Positions 13,001-26,985 of a stretch of 64,000 nucleotides of DNA are shown piece after piece. The notes under the pieces are model-generated. The model saw nothing but the letters and a program-made list of their open reading frames with translations. It did not search any database and was not told where the DNA came from. Position 1 is the stretch's first letter, and the number at the start of each line of letters is the position of its first letter. Made by a program: the position numbers and the translations under genes. Where the stretch lies: NCBI GenBank assembly GCA_964019695.1, contig OZ026531.1, positions 12,490,593 through 12,554,592 on the forward strand. The letters run 5' to 3'. Origin of the DNA: Loripinus fragilis. Its lineage: Eukaryota; Mollusca; Bivalvia; Lucinida; Lucinidae.

Positions 13001-16000
13001 AAAAAATCCACAAAAGAAGTACCGCCTTGGAACGGTCAGTAAAATATTTTACTGGAGGGCTTAAACCGGTTTAATGGCGCCAACCTCACCCTTAATTCAG
13101 ATGTGGATCAAGACACATAGATATTTGGTTTGCATGAAAGACCCCTAACTTATCAATGCATCATCTCCTAAAACATATAAATCAAGATATAACAAGGAGA
13201 TAATGCAAAGATAAGGACTCAACAGTAAATAAAACTGAATACCGGAGCAAAAGAAATCCAACAGGTAAACCCTGGAGGGCTCGACAAACAGCCAAAGCAT
13301 CAGGCCCCTACCATCTCATCAATAGATAAGCCTTTAAGTCGGAACCATCATAGAGTCTGAAGTCTGACCCACCGGCGTGCAATTAAAGAGGAAAGCAAAG
13401 TTGCCAACCGTGATTGGGTTGACCACCAAGCATGCAGTCTGTTGCAATACATTAATGTTATAGCCAATCTTTTTATAATGGGAAATTATTTCAATGAACT
13501 GCGCCAAAAAATTATTAGAGCCAACAATCCTTTTCAATTTATACACCAAGTCACCATAGAAATCAGGTTCCGAAATTCCTTGGCGCAAGAGAGATTTAAG
13601 TCCAACTTGGAATTTAGCAATCAAACCATAGTATCGTCTTTAAAATTTTGAAAATGTTTTACGAAGTTTATGATACCGATAACATTGTTTAAGAAGTTTC
13701 TGAGTTAACAATTTATTGCGAGTGTTGAAGTCAGCAACATAGCTAGATGCTCTAGCAAAAAGAATGAGTTGAGAGATATATACTCCATAGGATGTAGAAC
13801 GAGGAACATCACCATCTAAAAATGGGAAATGTACAATTTCAAAATCAAAGTCGTCACGTTTATCATAAATTTTGGTAGAAACAATATCATTAGAAATTGA
13901 CAAATGCAAGTCTAAAAATTCGACTTCGGTATCAGAGGTATTGGCTTTATTCAGTTGGAGCTCTGAAGGGTATATTTGACTAATCATATTGTCAAAATAA
14001 ACATAATTAATATTCAAAATATCGTCCAAATATCTGGATGTCGTGTTAAACGCATCAATAACTTTAGCCTGCTTATCATCAGAAAGAGACATCATAAAGT
14101 CCCTCTCATAACAAAACAGGAATAAATCTGCAACCAGGGGAACACAATTAGTGTCCATAGGAATCCCATCTACAGCCTAGTTCTAGTGATCAATTTAAAA
14201 AGATAATTAAACGTTATAAAAGAGTGGGGGGACAACTTGAATATCATGCCACAGTCAGCATGCCTGGTTGTAAACCCAACCACACCTTATAGTTATGGTT
14301 TCCTCTTTAATTGCACGATGGTTGGTCAGGCCTCAGACGACTCTGACCTAAAGCTTTTATTGGTGGGTTGGTGCCTGATGTTTGTCCTTGGCTGGACCCA
14401 CTGTAGCTCAACGAGGTTTTCTTTAGCTCCCGGTAGCTTAGGCTGCTGTTCATTCTAAGGCGGTGGTTCTGTTGTTGATTCATTGTTTTATGTACCTCCC
14501 ATTGTTTGTGGGGGTTCTGTGTTGGTCTTTAATGTGGTATGCATTACATTATGTCCTTTCTAGTTTTGCGAATATCTTGACAAGGAAGAGAGAATTGGTT
14601 GCTTTGTTTTTATTGTCTTTTGGATGTCTTGTTACTGTGAATGTCTTGTAGCTCTTCTTCATGGTGTCGTGGGTTGGTCTGCACGTTGTGATTGTGGTAT
14701 TTTCTAATCATACTCACTTAGTTCTTAAATGGAAAATTGTGTTGACGAAAGTAACAGGAACGTCCGTGAAAATTATAAAATGAAATAACACTAGGTGATG
14801 CTTTATAACAAATATCAACGCTCTTTGCCTTTTTGTTTAAAAGGAAGAGTTTTATGGATATCACCATCCATTGCCGCCCTTATTAATAAAACACTGGTCA
14901 ATTTCCTTCTCAAATGGAAATGGCAAACGTAGGTTTGACAAAAATGGTGACAAAACTGATCCTTGTACATTTGTAAATACAGGCCTCTATCCATTTTGCC
15001 AACAATATCAATTTTGTTTCGAAAAGCATGTTAATAATCATCACATGGTGTTTTTGAACAAATACGAACTACTGCATGACAATCGATCAGGGTTTAGACC
15101 TAAACATAGCTCCAAATAACCTTGATCAAACTTATAGATGAGTAGATGAAATGTATTGATATGGGAGATATGGTTGGTGCGCTTTTCATCAATTTTAGAA
15201 AGGCATTTGATTAAGTTGATCACACCATTTTACAGAACAAACTTGCTATGTACAAAGTCAATACCATGGCTATCCGATAGTTTAAATCCTACTTAAATTT
15301 CCGCAAGCAATCTATTGAGAGTGAAAAAGGACTGTCATAACTGTTCTTTCTGGTGTACCTCAGGGCCACATATTAGGTCCAACTCTATTTCTAATTTTCA
15401 TTAATGATCTTTCGCTTTTTTAAATAATATTACTCTGACATATTTGCGGATGATACAACTATACATACACACAATAACAACCTTGGTAACATTGAACACG
15501 ATCTGCAAACTGAGTTTGATATAATGCTCATAATAGAGCAAACGAAACGAAATGAATATTCATATGAAGAAAATTTCTAGCGTGCTGATTGGAACAAGAA
15601 AAAGAACAAAAATATCTCACCCACTTTGCATACAAGCAGATGCTGAAAACATACAAAGTGTGTGCAAACGGAAACTTTTGCACTGGTGAAAATCTTACTT
15701 AATCTCCTCAAATAAACTATTTATGACAGCTGGTTGCATATATTACCTACAATGTCCAAACACTTTTCGACTAAAGTTGTATTCCTCCATATATATTATG
15801 GCTCTGTAATATGGGGTGCAGCCTCAGGGGCAAACATTGAACGCCTAAATAAATTACAAAAACGCCTTGCTCGTATCATTTTGCACTCAAACCCATCTGT
15901 CGACATGTTTTAGGATCTAGGTTGGCACTCAGTACCAGATAGGTTAAATTACAAAAAAGCGCTTTTTACATGCTTGGCTGTTAGTAATATGAGCCGCGAC

Positions 16001-19000
16001 ATGAGATTTCTAACAATGTGGTATGTGCGGCCAGTAAAGGCTCAGACCAGCCTGCGCGTACGCGCAGTCTGATCAGAGCCTTTGCAAGCCGCTTAAGTAT
16101 TTTATGACTGTTAAGACCGAATACCATTTGGAGTTTCTTAGATTAAAAGGAGGCTGTACAGCCTCGTCTGATTCTACACTTGTCAAAACGCCACATTGTT
16201 GGGATGCTGATTTCAAGTGACATTTTTCATTTTTATTCAAATTTAGATAGTTCTGCGGCACCTGATCTGAGTCTGCACTGTTTGGCACTCTTCTGGGTCT
16301 GCCTGTTGCCAACAAAAAGGACGCTTGGTTAAAATAGGTAAAAGTGGACTAGGTAGAAAAAAATATACAAAGTGTTTTCGCGATGCCATCATGGATTTCT
16401 TATTGTTTTGTCCATTTAACAGATCATCGCTACCATGTACTATCGAAATTGTATCACCAGCCTATATGGAAGCACAGCAAACAGATCAGATTTGGTGGAT
16501 CCTTGCATTATTAATTATAGATAATGGACAAAAAAAAACAACAACAAAAAAGTAAATAATCGGCATATTGATTTTAGGTGAGGTCAAACCCGTTTTGATT
16601 TGACCTCGTAAGCAAGAATAATTAGCTACACAATAATTTAATTACTTTTTTCTTTCTTTCAGAATCATATCAACGTGACCTCATTAGTGGTATGTATATA
16701 TTAATTCTTAAACATTTTAAAACTGTCTGCTAGTGTTGTTTGCTGATAGCCTTTGCAAAGCATTTGGATCCAGGTCAGAACCCGCAAAAAGTCCAGCTTG
16801 ATCTGGATCTAAACTGTTGAAAACGCTGATGGTATTTCTGAAAGAATCTTTTGAAACGTAAATTTTGAAAAGAAGGTAAGCAGACGACAAAAATAAACAT
16901 GAAACATTACCCAGCATGCAAAAAGTTAAGTGTAGGTATCTGGAAAGCCAAACAGTCCAAATATGGCCTGAGGCAACTGGAACTTAAATGTATATCCCAG
17001 CATTAATGATCCTGGTCTAAGACTCCACTAGATAGTCAATGCCACCATTGCTTCATCGAATAAGTGATGATAACACCCTCTAGCTAAGCTGGTGATAGTC
17101 TGAATCAAATTATAAAGAAAATGTGCAAGAGGCCAGTCTATCTAAATATATGTTAAATACACGCCTATACTCATATATACACAGCGTCAAAAGTTAAGCA
17201 TCACTTGAACATTTTGTTCAGTGACGGGTTTCATGTATGATTTGTTTCAAAAGAACAATAAATTTGTAAGGTATTGTTACCCAAGTCTTTTCTTGGTCTG
17301 TCGGACCTGTAAGAATGCCATTTGATACGTTTGCTAAAGTTCTACGGTGTCCTGTATACACCAACCCCTATTTTTGGGGTATAGCCTTAAAATCGTAAAG
17401 CTGACCCCAAAGTGCTTCCTTCTTTTGTTACCTTCCCATGTGGTATCCTTGGTCAGGTGTAGTACTTGATTGTATCGTTTCCCGATCTTTGTCATCTTTC
17501 TTACTTTGCATTTACGCAAAAATAAACTTGACCTATTTTTCAGACTAGTGCCAAAAGGGTTCTGGCGAACTCAAGGTTTCTTGCCAGTTACAGAGATAGT
17601 TAATCACATGTTTATAATTTATGCGTTTTCACTATATAACATGCCATTCTTTACACTTCTATATTTTGTTTTATCAAAGATACTCATCTGAAATGTACAG
17701 ACAAAACCTGTCTTTGGTTTTTGTAGTATTATGACACTAATAATTTTCATCTCATAGCGGTTTGAAAATGCCACAATGGGACATTGAATGGCGACATTTT
17801 AGAGGTAAGTGTGCAATTGCCATGCCTGTTCGTTAACCTCAATGCTGATGGAATCAAAATTTGCTGCAAATTGTCACCAGTTTATTTAAAATCATAAATA
17901 CAACAAGTATAAATTCATATTTAGTAAACTTCACTGTTTTCCCTCAGAAAATATGTAGGCAGTGCTTAACTTTTGACGCCATGAACACTGTATATGCATA
18001 AAATCTTAACTACAAATGTACGCTTTATGATCTTTATTTTGGCTTTATAGGACATGGTTTACGTTACATATAAAGTTGATGTTATAGTCCATGGGCTCGG
18101 AGGGGTCGCCATGCACCCCCTAAGGGCTCTCTGGGAGTGATATATTATTGTTCCTTTGACATCCCAGATTAAGAATCAATTTGCCTTTAAACACTATGCC
18201 AAATGTAGTGATTATAGTAATTATATGTCTTATAAACAAAGATTTATTTGCATTTCTATTTTTAATAATTAAATGCTTTTAAATACCCTTTCCACCACTT
18301 ATTAAAACTACCACCCATAAAGATGTTTGGCAAAGAGATGGCAGCTATTACAACGAACGGGATGTTTTGTTATTTCTACCCTCGATGACAAAGAGAAAAC
18401 TGATAGTTTTACTTTAATTAACTTCTAGCTTTCATGCGTATATTTTTGTTTGTCTGGGTTCTTATGTCTCTTCCTCGTGGTGCCATGGTTTGGTCGATGA
18501 TCTGTGACTGTGACATTTACTGGTCATACTGTCCTGTCAATTAATTTTTTGCGAGAATATTATTTTCGCGAATGCGCTAAAACACATTTGAGTCTTTAAA
18601 AATCCGCGACTATGGCATCACTAAACGACAGAGTAATTTCGCCATTTCGCAAGGGTTTTATTTTCATGAAACTTCGCAAAATAGAACCCTGGCGAAAAAT
18701 TTCGAAGTTACAGTCATCACTCACTTTTTAATGTCATCCTTTCTTTTAAAAACATTATGATCAGGTAAGGACAAAATCATATTTAGGATCCTTGGACTCA
18801 ATATAGTGGATGTAACTTACGTTACTTGACGTAGTTAAGAATCAGGACATGTAAACCCGACCATATAATGACCCTGGTGCACATAGTGAAGCATTTTTCT
18901 GCTTCTAAATTTAACAAGAGAAGTGTGAATCCAGCAGGTACACAACCTGCAAACAACGTTGTACTAACATTGTAGCAGACAATTTTTTTTCCAGAAATGG

Positions 19001-22000
19001 TATTTCTGATCAAAACTGAAGCACATTTTTTTACATATGTTGAATGTGTATATCAAAGAAACTCTGTGCCAAATTTGAAGAAAATTTTTTGGGAAGTATT
19101 AAAAAATCACTAAAGTTTTCCCAGTGTTTAACTCTTGAGATGTTTGAATGCATTAGACAAAAAGACATTTCCTAGGAATCTCTGGCTTTTATACTTGGTC
19201 CCTGGTGTTTTTGAGACGTTAAAATGCATTTCTTCACCACTCATGAGAAAAACATTTTTCACTTCACTCAATGAAATAAATGTCATATTCATTCCCAAAA
19301 TTTGAACATCCTTTATATACTCAGAAAAAATTGAAGGATATTTAGATTCAGTTCCATCTCTAACATTTAGTACAATAAAGACTAAATTAATTATGCATGT
19401 ATTTCATGCAATCAAAATTAATGTTTGATTTAAGTCACGCTTCAATGATTAAAGTACAGAACATTTCCAAATGGTACAACCCTCTATAATGAAATGTCAC
19501 AAGCATTCAAAAATGATTGAAATTCATTTTTATCGTTTGTATTCCATAATCGTTGGCTCCAAAATCATTGCTGGTTCTCAGTCAAAGGTATGACACCTAA
19601 TTTTGTAGTATTTGTCAGTGTTTTACTTCCATTTTGTTGTCATATTGGCTGGGATTTGCCATATCTGTGTGTTTTTGTTGAAGAAGTCGTCACGTTATTA
19701 GGTGCATTTACTGATAAATTGAACCCTTGTCTGTGGTCAGAATTGGAAACATAAGTAATGACCAGGTAAAGGTTGCAGCAAAAAAGAGAAACGCTACATT
19801 TTTTGCTTGTGAACTTTGGGTAAAGAGGGTTGGTACATCTGACGTGGTACTGTATCGTAAACAATGACCTGTAAATTTTATTTTGCATTCTGCTGAACTG
19901 CATATTGATAGGTCTATCAGATACGAAATTGCCTTGTATGGAAATTATTTTCTCAAATGATATAGACAAAAGAATTTTAATATCCTTGAATTGTTTTTCT
20001 GAGTATATTATTTACTGTTTGTATGATAAAAGAATACCTTTCCAAACCTAGGACACCATAATCAATTCGGTAAAAGTCAAATATAGGGATCACACATGTT
20101 TTTTCATGCATTAACATTTGCCGGGTCCCGAGGATGCTGTTTGAACACGAGGCCGATAGGCCGAGTGTTCAACATCATCCGAGGGACCCGGCAAGTGTTA
20201 ATGCAATGGAACAAACATGTGTGATCGTTATTCTTGCATAGTTTACCTTATTCCAGCCCAATTCGCACTGAAAACGCTGCTAAAACATTAAAGTTGTCCA
20301 TTTTCTTACACTGGATTTCTCTAAACAAAATGGCGTCGGCTGTGTACTTTCGAACGTCATAACGTCATAACCGTGCGCAACGTTTTCGCGAACAAAAACA
20401 TCGGCGAAATGATCAGTCTGGTCCGCAGCGCTTTCCGTATATAACGTCATGCAAATAATGCAGGGCTCATTTAAGTATTTTCAAGTTCATACCCATGTTC
20501 AAACAGCACGTGAATCTCCTGATTTGAACATGGATTTTCGTTCATTTGACAATGGTTGTAAACAGCTATACGAATAGACATCTATGCAAGAATGAGAGTT
20601 CTTAGTAAAGCTACAAGCAGTTTGACTATGTCCAAATAAAAAAATGCCAGTGCTTGGAAAATTTGGGATCAAACGCTTGGCTTTCTACAGGATGATGTAT
20701 GCTACATAAACATATCCTCCTTATTACATAATGTTGACGTCTATGGGGGGGGGGGGGTCTGGTTTGGGACCTACCTTTCGCACATGCTTTTCAGGTATGT
20801 GTCATTTTAGTTCTGTTACACTCATAAGTTAAGGCATTCAGCAAAACACTGGTTCAACCCAGGAAAACGTCCCGAATTGACTGAAAAAGTATGAACTGGG
20901 ATGTAAAGCATCAAACTCAAACAATCAACTGAAAAAACATATTGTAGTGTTTTCCTTGCTCTTTGGACTTGGTACCACGATACATTTTGTCATGACAGGA
21001 ACCAATGTTTATTTCTGTATACAGGTGCGCCAAACACACGTTTGCCTTGCATGTTGGCACAGCACGCGTGAAATTCTTGGTTTAATTGAAAACAGAAACA
21101 CAGCAATATACATCTGATTAATGTTTACATCAGAACGAATCAGCACACCAGGGAAATGGTCAACTATACAACACATGGCATAGGCTTGAAATTAATTTAG
21201 TTCTGTCACAGTTAAACCGTCTCACGAGACAGTGGAACTTTACACGGTTTTATTGCTGTTACAAGTCTCTGACAACTTAGATTGGTATTATCCCATTTAT
21301 GCCTAATATGATTTCCATCCTTTCAATCTGACCAGTCCATTTCTGTTTTAATAGTTGCTGGGTGGTATTTTTTTTATATTCTTTTCAAATTTTAATGGAA
21401 AATTCTGTAAGCAAAGAGTGGAGAGCGTTCTGCGGCGTCTGATCTGGCTCTCCTCTGTTTTTGGACGCTAGGCTTAAATGGTTTAATTTTAAAATTCCAT
21501 CAGTTGTTGGCCATATATGACCCTGAATCCAATGCAATCATTTCTTAATCAAAATTATCGGGTTCGAACTATTGAGTTTTCACTGTAAAATAAAGTGACA
21601 ACAATTCTGTCTTATAGCAGGGTGAATGGTCTATACACTAATATTACATAATTTACCTTTCAGACAGAACCCTACCTTATGAAAGAGGAGACGAACAGTG
21701 GTATTACATACAGTGGGTATATTCCAGATCTCTTGGACGCTCTCACAAAGATCAGTGCCTATACCTACACCCTAACCCACATCCCAAGTAACCAGTATGG
21801 TGCCAAAATCAACGGTACATGGACGGGGCTTGTTGGAGAACTCGTCAATAATGTAAATATTAATGTGCAGTCCAGTCAGTGTATAATTTAGTGGATCACT
21901 ATCGGCCCGCCAGCGAAACGCCATATTATGGATTTTCACTTGCGGGCCGATAGTGGCCCCAGGCATTTTGATGGCTGGGATGCTAGTAATATTGTGTCTT

Positions 22001-25000
22001 TGTCAGTACTTCTGTATGTGTTACACACGGGTACGCACGCAAACACGCACACACACGCACGCACACAGAGTTTGAGAGAGAAATAGAAGAAGAAAAAAAC
22101 CCGAATCGTCCGACAAACTGTTCATAAGATCTACTGGAAAGTGCAATAACTCTCATGCTCCATAGCATCGGTTTAACTCTGCCATAACCCAATAGCCCGC
22201 GAGGACCAGAAAATGAAAGCATAGCATCACTACACAATCGATGTTCGTGAATATGTTTGCCCTTATATAGCTGTTTGCTACATGTAGGTCTATATTCCAG
22301 TATATGAGGAGTCATTAGCGGACATTAAATCAAGTTCAATATCTCAGATCTGCCAGGCGTAGCCCCTGTGGAGTAGTTTATTTGGGTCTTTAACGTGCAT
22401 TTTCCTGAAACAAATGGTCATAATTTGACGTAGTTAAATAGAAAATACTGTTCATGAAGTGATTTTTCAGCTGCCTTTTCGTCTGGTTTTACAGGAAACT
22501 TCTCAAGGTTCCCTCTTCGGAAATCAGAATCCTTTAGAATAATCATACAGACAGAAATGACCGCCAGTATATTCTATTCCATATTTTAGCTAAACTATAT
22601 GTTATGTGCTGTATTATTAGATGGTCATCTGGGAAATCGCAATTTACTGCCTATAATTCGTAAATCTTCTGTGGCGGAAACCAATGTTTCAAAATGCCAA
22701 ACACTTTTATATACACTGAAAAGCTTTTGCGTTGAGAAAAGCGTCGTATGTAAAGGATAAGATACCACACTGACATGCGCAAGAATGCAAAAAATTAAGG
22801 GGACTGGTTAATTGAATAATATATCCTTAATTCAGCGGTAAGGAGGGGAACGACCATTGACTTGAGCATGTTGAGTAAGGTATTTTTAGCTGGTGAAAAC
22901 AGACAGGAACATCTCAAATCAATTTACAAACCTTTAACGTTAGCATACTGATTTAACTTATTTACATATGAGTGAGCTTTTTAACCCATAAGTCTAGCGT
23001 CATTTTATGTAGCATAGACAAACAGTACATACCCAGATCAGACGCCGCAGCGGCGCCTGATCAGGGATTTCACTGTTTGCTTAAAGTATTTTTTCTATTT
23101 AATTTTTTGGGGAAAAGTGAAAAATAGCACCCAACACCCCTAAAATTGGAAATGGGCTTGTCATACTGATAAGAGTATGCAAGTCTATTTGGCTTAACAG
23201 GGTTTAACAAATTGAGATACATTCTTATTCATAGTACTAAGGTCCAGAGCTAAGATGACCACGCCCTGAGGTTATAAAACTTTTTTCATGCTCAACTCAA
23301 TTTATCATAAAACCTAAATTACCAAAATATAAAGATTTTTCTTGCTTTAAAACTTTCATATGTTGTATTTATCCTGCTAATTAATGTTAAAATGCCAACA
23401 CTTGTTGACATTTTAAGACTTATGAGCATGAAAACGTTTAATACCTCGGGGCCAGATATATATCCCTTTATAGACGGAAACCCAAATGGGTACGTTTGCA
23501 CACAGTGTCAACAATGAAGATCCAGATGAAATGCCGCAGAATGTCAGGGTCTGCACTGTTTGATAAGAGAAAATCGATCTTCAGAGTAATAAATACAATA
23601 TTATTTTAGAAATAACATGTATAACCTATTACCCTTCAATTTATATACAATTGACAATCCTGACTTCATTGTATTTAGCTTAATGGAAAATTCCATTGAC
23701 ATGAAAAGAGTTAGGGTAAATGCAATTGTTCCCAAAGCAGGTGCTTCGAGTAATCTGGTCACGAAGTTGTTAAACGTTTTAAATGCAACTAAAAGCGGCC
23801 CAACATTGAATTCTGGCTGGATAGCTTTGTGATTTTACATTGGGCCAGGACCAGAGGAAACCTATAGTTTTGTGACTTTTCAAGGGGGGGGGGGTCCGGA
23901 ATCCAAGTCCCCCTGCCCCTTCTGGATCCGCGCAATGGCTCTGAAATACCGGGAGAAACTGTAGTTGCAAACTGACTCAATTTTCTTTCTTTCTTTTCTT
24001 CAGAAGACAGACATGGTTGCCGCGCCAATAACGGTTACTCAAAATAGAGCAAGAGCTGTAGATTTTTCACATCCATTTCAATCCGTAGGACCAGTTATTG
24101 TTTTAAAGCGACCGGACCACTTCCAACCACCTTTGAAAGAAAGTTTAAGCAAATTACTCGTTCCTCTGGAGTTCAGCGTTTGGCTGATGGCGTGCCTGGC
24201 ATTTTTTGCGACAGGAACCACCCTTTATATCATTTCTTATTTCAATCCCTACGAATGGCGTCGGATGGCAAAGGACAGGGAAGCAACTCTCAGAGAAGCC
24301 GAGTCTTTCACGTGCCTCAACAGTTTTTGGTTTGCACTCAGCACCATGGCATGGCAAGGTAAAACATGTATTATTTTTCATACACTATATTGCTGTATTG
24401 TATCCGTTTCGAATATTCGAGCAACGATGGCTCGAACGAGACTGTGCAAATGTGCAAATGCACAGTCTCCTTAGAGCATTCGGTGCTTGCACATACAAAT
24501 AAATGAATGTAGATAGAGGCTTCGCCTAAAGTTTGGATATATCTAACCCCACTAGATAGCTGTGTATGTATGCTTAAAGAGTGACGATTAGTTCCAAAAT
24601 CCCAGGCTGGCCTAAATATAGAAAATTATCAGAAAAAAATCACGATAAAGCTTTTACAACAATCCAAGAAGTTGAATAATTCTTTTTGAACATTATTGCA
24701 TGATTTAGGCCACTTTATAAGCCCAAACTAAACCGTCGAACCGTTTCATACGCAGCCAGCTAGCAGTGTTTACTACGGAAGCCCTGGAGGGACATTTTTA
24801 CTTATTACTTATTACTTATCACTTACTACTTATTACTTATCACTTATTACTTATTACTTATTACTTACTACTTATCACTTATTACTTACTACTTATTACT
24901 TATCATATCACCGGGCCGCGTAGCGCAGTCATTAACGTGTCTGGCAACAGATGCGAGTCTGATTGCAGATCCAGGGGTCGCAAGTTCGATCCCGGCCCGG

Positions 25001-25340
25001 TTCCATACTTTCGTGAAGATTGATCATGGAATAATTTCTACGGTCACCCTCCTCCCTTCCGCTGAATCATTCAAGAAGGGTTGTTGTCAGTTACAAGTGA
25101 AAGTATGTGCACGAAGTACTGGTTAACTGCTTGTTCGAGCTTGCCCAGGAAAATGTGTGGTTAGGTAAAATGACCATCCCGCCATGACAATAGCTGTTGA
25201 CTTGGGACGTAAAGCAACAAAACAAACAAACAAGCAAACAAAACTTATCATATCATTATATCACCCATATAATGGTGGGAAACTCCATTGTACATTCCAT
25301 GTAATAGCGGTAAGCTGTAGTAGTAGCAGTAGCAGCAGTA

Positions 25341-25407
<67 letters not shown>

Positions 25408-25485
25408 CAGCAGTAAAAGTAGTAGTAGTAGTTAATAATTAGTGGTGGTAATGATTGTAGTAGTAGTAGTAGTAGAAGTAGTAGC

Positions 25486-25521
<36 letters not shown>

Positions 25522-25844
25522 TGTTGTTGCAGTAGTAGTAGAAGTAGTAGTAGAAGTAGTAGAAGTTCTTGTTGTTGCAGTAGTAGTAGTAGTAATAATA
25601 TTAGTGGTGGTAATGATTGTAGTAGTAGTAGAAGTAGTTTGTTTGTTTGTTTAATTTGATTCTTTATGTCCCATCAACAATCTTTCAGTTAAAATGGGAC
25701 GGGTCTTCCTGGGTTGAACCAGTACTAACCTAGGATAAATGTGTCCTGCTCATGGACAGCAAAGCAGTGACACCGGTGAGGCTCGAACCCGTGGCCCCTC
25801 GGTAACGAGTCAAGCAATCTACCACTGAGCCACTGCGCTCCCTT

Positions 25845-25884
<40 letters not shown>

Positions 25885-25919
25885 AAGTGGTGGTACTACT
25901 ACTACTACTACCACCACTT

Positions 25920-26007
<88 letters not shown>

Positions 26008-26209
26008 TACTACTACAAAAAAGTAGTAAGTAATAACAAATAAGTAGTAAGTAATAACAAATAAGTAGTAAGTATAACAAATAAGTAGTAAGTAGTAAGT
26101 AATAACAAATAAGTAGTAAGTAATAACAAATAAGTAGTAAGTAATAACAAATAAGTAGTAAGTGGTAAGTAATAACAAATAAGTAGTAATAGTAGCTGTA
26201 GTACTACTT

Positions 26210-26276
<67 letters not shown>

Positions 26277-26755
26277 AATCATTACCACCGCTTATATTAC
26301 TACCCTGGAGTGCAATGGCTCAGTGGTAGAGTGCTCGCCTCGAGACCGAGAAGCCATGGGTTCGAGCCTCACAGGCGTCACTGCGTTGTGGTCCTTGAGC
26401 AAGACACATTTATCCTAGCTTAGTACAGGTTCAACCCAGAAATACCCGTCCCAATATAACTGAAAGATTGTTGATGGGACATTAAGAATCAAATCAAACA
26501 AATATATTATTACTACTACTACTACTACTATTACTACTACTACTACTACAACAATAATCACTACCACCACTAATACTACTGCTGCTACTACTATAACTAC
26601 TAATACTACTACACTACTACTGCTGCTGCTACTATTACTACTACTACTACTACTACTGCTACTACTACTCCTACTACTACAACAACAATCACTACCACCA
26701 CTAATACTACTACTGCTTCTACTACTACTACTTCTACTACTACTACTACTACTAA

Positions 26756-26792
<37 letters not shown>

Positions 26793-26802
26793 ACTACTAC
26801 TT

Positions 26803-26878
<76 letters not shown>

Positions 26879-26945
26879 AGCAAAACCAGCAACACCAGTT
26901 ACACATATACTACTACTACAACAACTTCTACTACTACTACTACTG

Positions 26946-26985
<40 letters not shown>

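Noticed and set aside
4019..16662. Exons for an iGluR amino-terminal domain in intron 1
   Set aside because: + strand open frames here show no periplasmic-binding-like pattern and mostly fall in repeats; short exons could still be missed.
19640..19969. 109-residue open frame and a gagaaacgctac string resembling a MITE-A end
   Set aside because: Only about 15 bases match MITE-A and no partner end was found; the frame has no recognisable domain.
25184..26906. Poly-Ser, poly-Val and Leu/Tyr-rich open frames
   Set aside because: Translations of AGT/ACT triplet and heptad microsatellites.
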